37,664 nt of DNA from an uncultured Bacilli bacterium (GCA_947623935.1 CANQIE010000010.1:1-37664), one strand, 5' to 3'; counted from the stretch's first letter, positions 1 through 8,062 are shown. The notes: generated by a model not told the origin, from the letters alone. Numbers and translations are program-made.

Positions 1-944
1 GAATCAATTTTATAAATGGAACAAGTAATCAAGCAAATGATAATTATATGATACATCCAGCCTTTACTTTTGGAGATAAAGAATTAACAGGAATGTGGTA
101 TGGAAAGTTTGAAACAAGTAGTAAAGAAGAATGTATCGCAACAAGTGGTTCAGTAAATACTGAATGTGATATAGAAACGTATACTCCGGAAATAAAACCA
201 AATGTAACTTCATGGAAAGGAATTCGAGTATCAACAGCTTTTGAAGTAAGTAGAAGAATGCAAACGATAAATTATAATATTTACGGATTTTCTAGTAGTC
301 AAACCAGTTATGATACCCATATGAGTAAGAATAGTGAATGGGGTGCAGTTGCCTACTTATCCCAAAGTCAATATGGAAAATATGGAAAAAATGAGCAAGA
401 AGTAACTGGAAATAGTTGCAGTAGTCACATGACAGGGGTTGCAGGATGTGGTGACACATATTCTTCAGAAAATGGACAAAAAACATCTACTACAGGAAAT
501 ATCACAGGGGTCTACGATATGAGCGGAGGAACTAATGAATATGTCATGGGTGTGCTAAATGATGGTACAGGAATGCCTATAAGTGGTAATAGTCCATCAT
601 CTAATTCAGGATTCAATGGAGTATTAAATAGCGGTGTTCCAGTATCTGGCGGAAGGGTGTTACCAGATGCTAAGTATTATGATTTATATACAAGTAGTAA
701 TACTAGTTCTGATATTGGAAGTTTATCTGCCACAGCATGTGAAAAAGGAATATGTTATGGACATGCTTTATCCGAAACCGGAGGATGGTATGGGGACTAT
801 TATCTTCTCGTAAGTTCTTCGAACCCGTGGTTCGTCCGTGGCGGCCAATATGCCGATGATTCGTATACTGGTGTTTTTGCGTCGCACCATAGCTCCGGTT
901 CCGCGGCTAGCATTGGTTCTTTCCGACTTGTCCTTATTCCATAA
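1..944 (+). CDS. Secreted/surface protein with C-type-lectin/FGE-like C-terminal domain, 5' truncated
   Basis: The frame is open to the left edge of the window, so the true start lies upstream; the first in-window ATG (48) has no ribosome binding site. About 314 codons are visible. The sequence is rich in Ser, Gly, Asn and Thr. The stretch DMSGGTNEYVMGV matches the DMSGNVWEWV-type motif of formylglycine-generating-enzyme/C-type-lectin folds, and the end (WFVRGG, then ~25 residues, then IGSFRLVL) matches the RGG...GFRL closing strand of that fold. No catalytic role is claimed; many such proteins bind ligands. The last ~140 nt differ sharply in composition from the rest (see the variable-region entry). 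The N-terminus is missing, so signal sequence and anchor are unknown; by analogy with the prepilin-like gene at 24794-26263 it may be exported. Fold assignment is fairly confident, function is not. Confidence 0.75.
   Translation, partial: INFINGTSNQANDNYMIHPAFTFGDKELTGMWYGKFETSSKEECIATSGSVNTECDIETYTPEIKPNVTSWKGIRVSTAFEVSRRMQTINYNIYGFSSSQTSYDTHMSKNSEWGAVAYLSQSQYGKYGKNEQEVTGNSCSSHMTGVAGCGDTYSSENGQKTSTTGNITGVYDMSGGTNEYVMGVLNDGTGMPISGNSPSSNSGFNGVLNSGVPVSGGRVLPDAKYYDLYTSSNTSSDIGSLSATACEKGICYGHALSETGGWYGDYYLLVSSSNPWFVRGGQYADDSYTGVFASHHSSGSAASIGSFRLVLIP
800..942 (+). other. Candidate diversity-generating-retroelement variable region (VR)
   Basis: Within the last ~48 codons the coding strand becomes GC-rich and adenine-poor: by hand count about 19 A in 138 nt, against roughly 40 percent A upstream. 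The codons after the RGG motif (Y, A, D, D, Y, T, G, then H, H, S, S, G, S, A, S, I) are almost all NNC/NNT forms reachable from AAC/AAT by changing adenines, the signature of DGR adenine mutagenesis. They lie exactly where DGR targets vary, between RGG and GFRL of a C-type-lectin fold. A GC-rich stretch ends the gene and a 9-bp hairpin follows at 955-976. No reverse transcriptase or template repeat is in the window, so this would be a remote target. Inference. Confidence 0.55.
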
Positions 945-954
945 AAAGTCATTT

Positions 955-981
955 AAGAAGAAAGAGATTTCTTCTTTTTTT
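955..981 (+). terminator. Hairpin plus T-run after the surface-protein gene
   Basis: A 9-bp perfect stem (955-963 with 968-976) with a GAGA tetraloop is followed by a run of T to 981. It fits a rho-independent terminator 11 nt after the stop codon. A hairpin just past the VR is also a known requirement for homing in some DGRs, so it could serve both uses. Confidence 0.75.
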
Positions 982-991
982 GAGCAGTTTG

Positions 992-1013
992 TGGTATGAT
1001 AATGAAGAAGAGG
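992..1013 (+). promoter_or_regulatory. Candidate extended -10 promoter and RBS of mutS
   Basis: TGGTATGAT at 992-1000 is an extended -10 element (TGn plus TATGAT); no good -35 is visible. AGAGG at 1009-1013 lies 7 nt before the mutS ATG. The implied leader is very short. Confidence 0.4.
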
Positions 1014-1020
1014 TAAATGT

Positions 1021-3573
1021 ATGAAACGTAGTGAAGTAAATAGAAGCGACTTGTCGCCTATGATGCAACAATATATGAAAATAAAGGATCAGTATGAAGA
1101 TGCCATCCTCTTTTTTCGCTTAGGAGATTTTTATGAAATGTTTTTTGATGATGCGATTACGGCAAGTCACGAATTAGAACTTGCTTTAACTGGAAAACAA
1201 GCAGGCTTAAAGGAACGTGTTCCTATGTGTGGGGTACCACATCATGCTTATCAAATGTATTTGGATAAATTAATTGATAAAGGTTATAAAGTAGCAATTG
1301 CCGAACAATTAACGGATCCTAAAGAAACACAAGGAATGGTCGAACGTGATGTTATTCAAGTCGTTACTAAAGGAACTAGACTTGATGCTGTTTTAAATGA
1401 AAAAGATTATAATTTTATTGGAAACATTTATGATTTTGAATACTGTTATGGACTGGCTTATACCGATATTTCAACGGGACAATTTTATACATTATTACTG
1501 GATTGCGATACTTCTAAATTGATTAATGAAATTGTTAATCGTAATATTAAAGAACTAATTGTTAATAGTAAAATAGATCGGGGAATTGTTAAAACTCTAA
1601 GAGATAATTATCAAGTACTAGTTACGATTACGGATGGAGTTTACGAAGAAGAGGGTTACAATTTCTTATGGAAATCCTTAGAAGATGTAAGACTTATTAC
1701 TACCGTACGACATTTGCTTTGTTATTTGATGGAGACCAAAAAAGGAGATCTTACCCATTTACAACCGGTTGAAGAAGTTAATACAAAGAAGTATTTACGT
1801 TTCGATATGCATACGAAGAAGAATCTAGAACTTACAGAAACCATTCGCCTACATGAGCGAACCTATTCTTTATTGTGGCTTCTTGATAAGACCAAAACCG
1901 CCATGGGAAGCAGATATCTTCGTATGAATATTGAAAACCCTTTAGTAGACAAAAAAGAAATTGAACGAAGATATGACATTATTGAAAATTTACTCAACCA
2001 ATTTATATTAAAAGGAGAGTTATCAGAAGAATTATCTTATGTATACGACCTTGAACGCTTATCTTCTCGTATTAGTTATGGAAACTTAAATGCTAGAGAC
2101 TTAATTCAGTTAAAGAATTCACTATTTCATCTACCTAATATTAAACGAATACTAGAAGAATTAAATTATGATAAGCAAATAGAGACTTTAGAAGAACTTT
2201 ATCAATTGTTAGATAAAAGTATTAATGAAGATGCTCCTGTTACCTTAAAAGAAGGTTCATTAATAAAAAAAGGATATAGTGAAGAATTAGATAATATAAG
2301 AAATATTCGAAGTGGAAGTAAAGACTTTATTCTACAAATTGAACAAGATGAAAAAGAAAAGACCGGTATTAAAAACTTAAAAGTAGGGTACAATCGTGTT
2401 TTTGGATACTATATCGAAGTAAGTAAAGGAAGTATCCCACTTATTAAAGAAGAATTTGGTTATGAACGTAAACAAACTTTAGCGAATTGCGAACGTTTTA
2501 TTACGCCTTTGTTAAAAGAAAAAGAAAATATTATTCTAGGAGCAGAAGAAAAGATTATTGAACTCGAATATCAACTCTTTATGGAGATAAGAGATAAAGT
2601 TAAGACGTATATTGGAAAGATTCAACGAATTAGTAAAGTGATTGCCGAAGTCGATATGATGTCTTCCCTTGCAACGGTTGCAGAGGAAAATGCTTTTGTG
2701 CGACCTACGATTACTTCCGATAACGTTATTAAAATCACGGAAGGACGTCATCCCGTTGTAGAAAAAGTAAATCGTGAAAATTATGTGCCAAACGATGTCA
2801 TGATGGGAAAAGATACCAATATCTTATTGATTACGGGTCCTAATATGGCTGGTAAATCTACTTATATGAGACAAGTTGCTATTATAGTGATCTTAGCACA
2901 AATGGGATCTTTTGTTCCATGTAAAAGTTGTACGATTCCGATCTTTGATGCTATTTTTACAAGAATTGGTGCGAGTGACGACTTAGTCAGTGGCGAAAGT
3001 ACCTTCATGGTCGAGATGAAAGAAGCGAATTATGCCTTATCAGAAGCAACCGAACATAGTCTTATTCTTTTTGATGAATTAGGAAGAGGTACGGCAACCT
3101 ATGACGGAATGAGTCTTGCTCAAGCGATTTTGGAATACATTCACGATAAGATTAAAGCGAAGACGTTATTTTCAACGCATTACCATGAGTTAACCATGCT
3201 TGCAAATGATCTACCAAATCTAAGAAATGTTCATGTTTCAGCGATCGAAGAGGATGGAAAAATCACGTTCTTACATAAAATTAAAAATGGTTCGGTCGAT
3301 AAGAGCTATGGTATCCATGTGGCAAGTCTTGCGAAACTTCCTAAAAGCCTAATTGAACGTGCCGAAGAAATACTTGATGTGTACGAACATCAAAACAAAA
3401 AAGAAACAACCTTCATGCAGACTTCACTATTCTCTAATTTCGATACCGAAGAAAAAGAAGAAGTAAATCCGATCGAAGAGAAATTAAAGGAGTTAAAACC
3501 ACTTGAAATGACGCCAATGGAAGCCTTAAATACCTTATATGAATTAGTGAATGAAGTAAATAAGAAAAAATAA
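1021..3573 (+). CDS. mutS: DNA mismatch repair protein MutS
   Basis: 850 residues, the usual length for bacterial MutS. It recognises base mismatches and small loops and starts mismatch repair. The N-terminal mismatch-binding motif F37-Y38-E39 is present (GDFYEMFFDD). The ABC-type ATPase has Walker A GPNMAGKST at 606-614 and Walker B LILFDELGRG with D685 and E686, followed by the STHYHEL segment. The start ATG is preceded by AGAGG at good spacing. mutL, the usual partner next door, is absent; mutS is followed 50 nt later by nusB, so it may be the first gene of a longer unit running to xseB. All key residues are intact. Confidence 0.97.
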   Translation: MKRSEVNRSDLSPMMQQYMKIKDQYEDAILFFRLGDFYEMFFDDAITASHELELALTGKQAGLKERVPMCGVPHHAYQMYLDKLIDKGYKVAIAEQLTDPKETQGMVERDVIQVVTKGTRLDAVLNEKDYNFIGNIYDFEYCYGLAYTDISTGQFYTLLLDCDTSKLINEIVNRNIKELIVNSKIDRGIVKTLRDNYQVLVTITDGVYEEEGYNFLWKSLEDVRLITTVRHLLCYLMETKKGDLTHLQPVEEVNTKKYLRFDMHTKKNLELTETIRLHERTYSLLWLLDKTKTAMGSRYLRMNIENPLVDKKEIERRYDIIENLLNQFILKGELSEELSYVYDLERLSSRISYGNLNARDLIQLKNSLFHLPNIKRILEELNYDKQIETLEELYQLLDKSINEDAPVTLKEGSLIKKGYSEELDNIRNIRSGSKDFILQIEQDEKEKTGIKNLKVGYNRVFGYYIEVSKGSIPLIKEEFGYERKQTLANCERFITPLLKEKENIILGAEEKIIELEYQLFMEIRDKVKTYIGKIQRISKVIAEVDMMSSLATVAEENAFVRPTITSDNVIKITEGRHPVVEKVNRENYVPNDVMMGKDTNILLITGPNMAGKSTYMRQVAIIVILAQMGSFVPCKSCTIPIFDAIFTRIGASDDLVSGESTFMVEMKEANYALSEATEHSLILFDELGRGTATYDGMSLAQAILEYIHDKIKAKTLFSTHYHELTMLANDLPNLRNVHVSAIEEDGKITFLHKIKNGSVDKSYGIHVASLAKLPKSLIERAEEILDVYEHQNKKETTFMQTSLFSNFDTEEKEEVNPIEEKLKELKPLEMTPMEALNTLYELVNEVNKKK

Positions 3574-3623
3574 ATAAAAAAGTTACAAAGTATGATAAAA
3601 TAAAAAATAGGTTGGTGATAAAG

Positions 3624-4034
3624 ATGAAAAATCGAAGTGAACTAAGAGAAATCATAATGAAAGTAATCTATCAAGTGTATATTTATGAGAAATCAAACTT
3701 AGAATATGATTATCATACCTTGATTAAAGAACTTTTAGAAGTTGATAACGATTTTGTAACTTCTTCCGTGGAAGGAATTATTAAAAATCAAAAAGAGATT
3801 ACCGCTTTAGCTAATAAATATTTAGATGGTTGGAAAATGGATCGACTCAATAAAGTAGATCAAGCGATTATTTCTCTTGGTATCTATGAACTTAAATATA
3901 CGGATACGCCTTCGATTGTAGCCATTAATGAAGCGATTGAGTTATCGAAACGTTACAGTGATGAAAAGGTAACCAAGATGATCAATGCGGTGTTAGATGG
4001 CATTTATCACAGTGAGGAAGAGCATGAAGGATAA
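3624..4034 (+). CDS. nusB: Transcription antitermination factor NusB
   Basis: 136 residues, typical for NusB, which with NusE/S10 binds boxA RNA and promotes antitermination of rRNA operons. The helical core is recognisable: an N-terminal basic helix (SELREIIMKVIYQVYIYE), the WKMDRLNKVDQAIISLGIYELKY segment and the terminal IAINEAIELSKRYSDEKVTKMINAVLDGI motif (here VAINEAIEL). I chose ATG 3624 because GGTG lies just before it; the frame also contains a TTG at 3612 but that would place the ribosome binding site inside the gene. The end overlaps the start of xseA, indicating translational coupling. Confidence 0.95.
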   Translation: MKNRSELREIIMKVIYQVYIYEKSNLEYDYHTLIKELLEVDNDFVTSSVEGIIKNQKEITALANKYLDGWKMDRLNKVDQAIISLGIYELKYTDTPSIVAINEAIELSKRYSDEKVTKMINAVLDGIYHSEEEHEG

Positions 4035-5346
4035 ATATATAACCGTCACTCAATTAACGAAATATATCAAGTTTAAAATCGATAATGATGAGAATTTAAA
4101 TGAAATCTTTTTACGAGGTGAAATATCGAATTTTAAAGCCCATACGAGAGGGCATTACTATTTTACTTTGAAAGATGAAAATGCCAGGATTAACGCTGTT
4201 ATGTTTGCCTCTTCCGTAAATAAATGTAAGTTCCTTCCACAAGATGGTATGAAAGTTTTAGTGACCGGAAAAGTAAGTGTCTATGAAGCCAATGGCGGAT
4301 ATCAAATTTATGTTAATAGTATGATTGAAGATGGAGTAGGGAACCTTTATATTGCTTTTGAACAATTAAAAGAAAAACTTGCTAAAGAAGGATTGTTTGA
4401 TCCGGCTAAGAAAAAGCCGATTCCTAAATATCCTGAATTAATTGGTATTATTACCGCTCCCACAGGGGCAGCGATTAGAGATATGTTATCGACTTTAGCA
4501 AGAAGATTTCCCCTTGCTCGAACCATTTTGTTTCCATCCCTTGTACAAGGAGCTGAAGCAGCAGGTGATATTGTTAAACAAATCAAAAAAGCAAGTACAT
4601 ATCCCCTTGATTTATTGATTGTAGGAAGAGGTGGCGGTTCCATCGAAGACATGTGGTGCTTTAATGATGAAAATGTGGCAAGAGCTCTATATGATTGTCC
4701 TATTCCCACCATTAGTGCGGTCGGTCATGAAATCGATTTTACGATTGCTGATTTTGTTGCCGATTTAAGAGCACCAACACCAACGGGTGCTATGGAAATG
4801 GGCGTTCCCAATAAACAAGATGTATTGATTTTAATTAAACAATTAAAAATGCGTTCGGAAAAGAATATGTTACATCAATTAGAAGTGAAAAGAGAACGAC
4901 TCGATCAAATAGCTTCTCGCTATGTTTTAAAAAATCCTTTGAGTATGTACGAAGCCAAAGAAGAGAAGTTCGATAGGCTTTTGGATCAATTGCAATTTTC
5001 GATTTCCGGTTTATTGGAACGAAATCGAAAACGTTTAGAGCAGAGTAGTAAGCATTATTTCTTTTTACATCCTGAAAAAATCTACGATGAAAAACAACGA
5101 CAACTAGAAAATGTGGTGTTAGCTTTAAAAAAACAAGTTACCATTTCGATGCAAAATTATGTGAATCCTTATAACCAGCTTTTATCAAAGTTAGATGCCT
5201 TAAATCCACTACTTACGATGAAGCGAGGTTATGCCATTGTAAGATGTAACGATAAAGTCATCTCTTCTTCTAAAAAATTAAAAGAAAATGATTTATTAAA
5301 GATAACTTTTAATGATGGAATTATTACTTCAAAGGTGGTGAAATAA
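4024..5346 (+). CDS. xseA: Exodeoxyribonuclease VII large subunit
   Basis: 440 residues. XseA with XseB forms exonuclease VII, which degrades single-stranded DNA from both ends to short acid-soluble oligonucleotides. The N-terminal OB-fold (LRGEISNFKAHTRGHYYFTLKDE) and the catalytic-domain motifs (IGIITAPTGAAIRDM, VGRGGGSIEDMWCFNDE, ISAVGHEIDFTIADFVADLRAPTPT) are all present, followed by a coiled-coil region and the C-terminal LKRGYAIV-like segment (MKRGYAIV). ATG 4024 is preceded by GAGG with 6-nt spacing; an in-frame ATG at 3997 lacks this. It overlaps nusB by 11 nt and the next gene by 1 nt (TAATG). Confidence 0.96.
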   Translation: MKDKYITVTQLTKYIKFKIDNDENLNEIFLRGEISNFKAHTRGHYYFTLKDENARINAVMFASSVNKCKFLPQDGMKVLVTGKVSVYEANGGYQIYVNSMIEDGVGNLYIAFEQLKEKLAKEGLFDPAKKKPIPKYPELIGIITAPTGAAIRDMLSTLARRFPLARTILFPSLVQGAEAAGDIVKQIKKASTYPLDLLIVGRGGGSIEDMWCFNDENVARALYDCPIPTISAVGHEIDFTIADFVADLRAPTPTGAMEMGVPNKQDVLILIKQLKMRSEKNMLHQLEVKRERLDQIASRYVLKNPLSMYEAKEEKFDRLLDQLQFSISGLLERNRKRLEQSSKHYFFLHPEKIYDEKQRQLENVVLALKKQVTISMQNYVNPYNQLLSKLDALNPLLTMKRGYAIVRCNDKVISSSKKLKENDLLKITFNDGIITSKVVK

Positions 5347-5537
5347 TGGCATTATATACAACTAGACCTGGATTATCGGATGAAAATAGTAAACGTTATT
5401 ATGAACTCAACCAAGAAATTATGGAATTACAACAGAAACTTAATCTCTTAAGTGATGATGACAAAGAAATGAAACGTAAAATCCAAGATGAAATACAAAA
5501 AAAGCTGATGGAACAAGTAAGTTTAACCATGAAATAG
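5346..5537 (+). CDS. Small protein of unknown function between xseA and xseB
   Basis: 63 residues, not recognised. It starts at the ATG that overlaps the xseA stop (TAATG), with a good AAAGGTGG ribosome binding site at 5331-5338, and ends 11 nt before xseB, so it is very likely translated as part of the exonuclease VII unit. It is highly charged, with Gln/Glu/Lys-rich stretches predicting one or two amphipathic helices from about residue 15 to the end and no membrane segment or cysteines. Its position suggests a role with exonuclease VII or simply co-transcription; the sequence gives no further clue. Confidence 0.75.
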   Translation: MALYTTRPGLSDENSKRYYELNQEIMELQQKLNLLSDDDKEMKRKIQDEIQKKLMEQVSLTMK

Positions 5538-5548
5538 GAGGATAAATG

Positions 5549-5782
5549 ATGAAAGAGAAAGAAAAAGAATTAACTTTTGAAGAAAATCTAGAAAAATTAG
5601 AATCGATTGTAAAAGATTTAGAAAGTGGTAACACGCCTTTAGATGAAGCGATTGATAAGTTTAACGAAGCCATTAAAATTGCTAAACTTTGCGATGACAA
5701 ATTAAAGAAAGCCGAAAAAGCCGTTAGTCAAATCTTAAAAGAAGATGGAACACTTGAAGACTTTAAACCAGAAGTAGAATAA
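5549..5782 (+). CDS. xseB: Exodeoxyribonuclease VII small subunit
   Basis: 77 residues, typical for XseB, the helical-hairpin subunit of exonuclease VII. The family core FEENLEKLESIVKDLESG-x-TPLDEAIDKFNEAIKIAKLCDDKLKKAEKAV is clearly present. AGGAGG at 5536-5541 is 7 nt from ATG 5549; ATG 5546 directly in front is also in frame but only 4 nt away, so the second was chosen. It is the last gene of the nusB-xseA-xseB unit and is followed by a strong terminator. In many Bacillota folD is part of this cluster; here folD is at 12481-13317. Confidence 0.95.
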   Translation: MKEKEKELTFEENLEKLESIVKDLESGNTPLDEAIDKFNEAIKIAKLCDDKLKKAEKAVSQILKEDGTLEDFKPEVE

Positions 5783-5788
5783 AAAAAC

Positions 5789-5816
5789 GAGAGACCAAGG
5801 TCTCTCTTTAATTTTC
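5789..5816. terminator. Bidirectional terminator between xseB and spoIVB
   Basis: An 8-bp perfect repeat (5789-5796 with 5799-5806) is followed on the plus strand by TTTAATTTT and preceded by an A-run that gives a U-tract on the minus strand. It includes the region just after the spoIVB stop and serves two convergent genes. Confidence 0.88.
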
Positions 5817-6794
5817 TCCTTCTTCTAGCATGGTCGTAATAAAAATACCATATCCTTTTTTAGCATCATTTACAATAACATGAGTTACGGCTCCAATTAA
5901 TTTTCCATCTTGAATAATAGGACTACCACTCATTCCTTGAATGATACCTCCTGTTTCTTTTAACAAACGTTCATCGGTTATTTCAAATAAGATATTTTTG
6001 GTCTCATTTTCCTTGTCTACTTTTAAGATATTGATTTTAAATTCTTCTACGGTATGGTCATGAATAACCGTACGTATAGTAGCCTCTTTTACTTGAACAT
6101 CGTCGGGGTCACCCACCTCGATCGCGTCATTTTCATCGAACTTACTTCCATACGTACCAAAGATTCCAGAAGATTCGTTTTCTTTGATATTACCATAGAT
6201 TTCATCTTTAAAAAATTGGGCTGTTTTCTCACCAGGTGAACCTCGTTCACTTTTATCGATTCCAACGACTTCGGATTTAAAAATTTTACCATCTTTAATT
6301 TCAATTTTGGTTAACGTATTTTTATCGACGATTTCGTGTCCTAGAGCTCCATAAATTTGAGTTCCAGGATCGATATAAGTAAGCGTTCCCACACCAGTAA
6401 TTTGATCTTTTACAAAAAGACCTGTTTTATAGACGTCATTTTGGTCTTTCACTAAGGTAAGTTCCGTTTGTTTTTCCTCGTTATCTCTTAGGAAAGTAAG
6501 GACTACTTTATTATTTTGAACTTCCTTATTAATCGCTTCGACCATTTGATTGATGGTATTTACTTCCGTACTATTAATTTTGGTAATTCGGTCTCCTAAT
6601 TGAAGTCCTGAATTACTTCCGATATATTCATTATTTACTTTGTAAAAACCTACCACTAAAACGCCTTTTGAATTTAATTCAATACCGATGTTTTCGCCTC
6701 CTGGAATAATTTTATTAGAGTAGGCAAAGATGGTTGAAGGATAAAGTAAGACCGCTAGGGTAATGAGAAAATGTAGTATGTGATGTTTTTTCAT
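5808..6794 (-). CDS. spoIVB: SpoIVB serine peptidase (forespore signalling protease)
   Basis: 328 residues. In sporulating Bacillota SpoIVB is secreted from the forespore and cleaves SpoIVFA to trigger pro-sigmaK processing in the mother cell. There is one N-terminal membrane/signal segment (about residues 5-25), a PDZ domain (about 33-115, with SNSGLQLGDRITKIN), and an S55-family protease domain: His153 in GALGHEI, Ser289 in GMSGSPIIQ, and Asp274 in a position matching the Bacillus acidic residue. The closing GAVTHVIVNDAKKGYGIF is a family hallmark. I placed the start at 6794 (MKKHHIL) because TAAGGAG lies 9 nt upstream; the open frame extends 51 codons further without an RBS. It runs opposite to xseB and ends in the shared terminator. 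Good evidence that the organism sporulates. Confidence 0.95.
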   Translation of the reverse strand: MKKHHILHFLITLAVLLYPSTIFAYSNKIIPGGENIGIELNSKGVLVVGFYKVNNEYIGSNSGLQLGDRITKINSTEVNTINQMVEAINKEVQNNKVVLTFLRDNEEKQTELTLVKDQNDVYKTGLFVKDQITGVGTLTYIDPGTQIYGALGHEIVDKNTLTKIEIKDGKIFKSEVVGIDKSERGSPGEKTAQFFKDEIYGNIKENESSGIFGTYGSKFDENDAIEVGDPDDVQVKEATIRTVIHDHTVEEFKINILKVDKENETKNILFEITDERLLKETGGIIQGMSGSPIIQDGKLIGAVTHVIVNDAKKGYGIFITTMLEEGEN

Positions 6795-6823
6795 CAATCT
6801 CAACTCCTTACAGACTACATTAT

Positions 6824-6830
6824 TAGTATG
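6824..6830 (-). promoter_or_regulatory. Candidate sigmaG/F-type -10 element of spoIVB
   Basis: On the minus strand CATACTA occurs at 6830-6824, an exact match to the forespore sigmaG -10 consensus. A start of transcription near 6817 would give a 22-nt leader containing the TAAGGAG site. The -35 region (around 6848-6854) is only a weak match. spoIVB is a sigmaG gene in Bacillus subtilis, which supports the reading. Confidence 0.45.
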
Positions 6831-7015
6831 TTTTAATTTTTTTAAATCACTAGTATTAATGTTTTCCAGTATTGGAAATTTTAGGAAAAATAGTATAATT
6901 TTTTTTAATTTGGAAATACTAAAGATGTCTATCTTTATTTTTTTCATTTTTTAAAAAGATATTCTAGGTTTTTTTTAAAAAATATGGTATCCTTATAATA
7001 AGGAGTGAATGTAAA

Positions 7016-7621
7016 ATGAATGAATTTGATTCAAATGGGATGAATCCGAATCCAACAAATAGTATGGAACCTGTGATGATTCCTGATAATGAAGTAGAAG
7101 TAAATCAAGAACTAGGTATGGAAGATGTTGCTCCTACTGTAAATCCTACACCTATTAATCCAGAACCGGTTGCATCCGTTGCTCCAGCATCTAGTATTGC
7201 TCAACCTCAACCTGAACCAGCACCTGCACCCGTTCAAATGGAAAATACCTATCAACCGGAAGTAGTACCTGTTATGGCACCAGTGGAAGCGTTAAAAGAA
7301 GATATGATGCAACCACAAAGTCAAAATGCATATTTTGATGAGAATACGGAACAACCTAGACGAAAAAGACATGTTTTTAGAACTATTTTTAATATCGTGT
7401 TTACCTTAGTTGTTTTAACCATTCTTGCCAATGCTATCCTTGCTGTTGTAAACTTTAACCAATTAGTCAATGAAAAAGCACCATATCTCTTCACAACGAG
7501 CGAAGTTAAGACAGAAGATGGTAATACTTATCACACTTATCCTCAAGCTTTATTTAAAATTGTTCATACTACTACAGAAATGAATGAAACTTGGTCATTG
7601 AAACCGTTTTTTATGAATTAG
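7016..7621 (+). CDS. Proline-rich single-pass membrane protein, unknown
   Basis: 201 residues, family not recognised. The first ~115 residues are acidic, Pro-, Asn-, Gln- and Glu-rich and of low complexity (for example QPQPEPAPAPVQ near 63-74), so probably disordered. A basic stretch (PRRKRH, about 114-119) precedes one transmembrane helix at about 122-145, and ~55 residues follow outside (MNETWSLKPFFMN at the end). The basic residues on the N-terminal side suggest the N-terminal part is cytoplasmic. AAGGAG at 7001-7005 lies before the ATG, at the long end of normal spacing. The gene ends 10 nt before mscL, so the two are probably co-transcribed. Confidence 0.8.
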   Translation: MNEFDSNGMNPNPTNSMEPVMIPDNEVEVNQELGMEDVAPTVNPTPINPEPVASVAPASSIAQPQPEPAPAPVQMENTYQPEVVPVMAPVEALKEDMMQPQSQNAYFDENTEQPRRKRHVFRTIFNIVFTLVVLTILANAILAVVNFNQLVNEKAPYLFTTSEVKTEDGNTYHTYPQALFKIVHTTTEMNETWSLKPFFMN

Positions 7622-7631
7622 GAGTTAGATT

Positions 7632-8051
7632 ATGTTAAAAGAATTTAAAGATTTTATATCACGTGGAAACGTCATAGATTTAGCTGTCGGTGTCATTGTT
7701 GGAGGAGCCTTTAGTAAAATTGTTACTTCGATTGTAAATGATATTTTGATGCCTATCTTAGGAATTATTTTAGGAGGAATCGATTTTACTTCTTTAACTA
7801 TCAATATTGGCGATACAAGGATCATGTATGGAAACTTTATTCAAAATGTAGTTGATTTCTTAATCGTTGCTTTCTGCATCTTCATCTTTGTTAAAATGAC
7901 CAATCGTCTTTTCCATCATAAAAAGGAAGAAGCTAAAGAAGAAGTAGTTAAAAGTGATGAAGTGATACTTCTAGAAGAAATAAGAGATCTTTTAAAAGAA
8001 GATAAAAAAACAGTAAAAAGACAAACAAAAAGAGTTAATGCGAAAAATTAA
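7632..8051 (+). CDS. mscL: Large-conductance mechanosensitive channel MscL
   Basis: 139 residues, normal for MscL, the homopentameric channel that opens under membrane tension to release solutes during hypo-osmotic shock. The hallmark N-terminus MLKEFKDFISRGNVIDLAVGVIVGGAFSKIVTSIVNDILMPILG (amphipathic helix plus TM1, about 1-45) is present, then the periplasmic loop, TM2 (about 68-90, FIQNVVDFLIVAFCIFIFVKMTN) and a charged cytoplasmic bundle with EILLEEIRDLL-type ending (VILLEEIRDLLKE). GGAG lies 7 nt upstream of ATG 7632. The final codons form one arm of its terminator. Confidence 0.97.
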   Translation: MLKEFKDFISRGNVIDLAVGVIVGGAFSKIVTSIVNDILMPILGIILGGIDFTSLTINIGDTRIMYGNFIQNVVDFLIVAFCIFIFVKMTNRLFHHKKEEAKEEVVKSDEVILLEEIRDLLKEDKKTVKRQTKRVNAKN

Positions 8052-8062
8052 CTCTTTTTTTT
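8027..8062. terminator. Bidirectional terminator of mscL and the 30-aa peptide gene
   Basis: A 13-bp perfect stem (8027-8039 with 8047-8059, loop 8040-8046) starts inside the last codons of mscL. T-runs follow on the plus strand (to 8062) and, from the A-rich 8023-8031 stretch, on the minus strand. Confidence 0.9.

Noticed and set aside
3574-3623. Promoter-like TATGATAAAAT between mutS and nusB
   Set aside because: No -35 and the spacer is only 50 nt in an A-rich sequence; too weak to call.
6994-6999. Perfect TATAAT before the proline-rich membrane protein gene
   Set aside because: A start 7 nt downstream would remove the AAGGAG site at 7001-7005, so it is probably not used as the -10 at this spacing.
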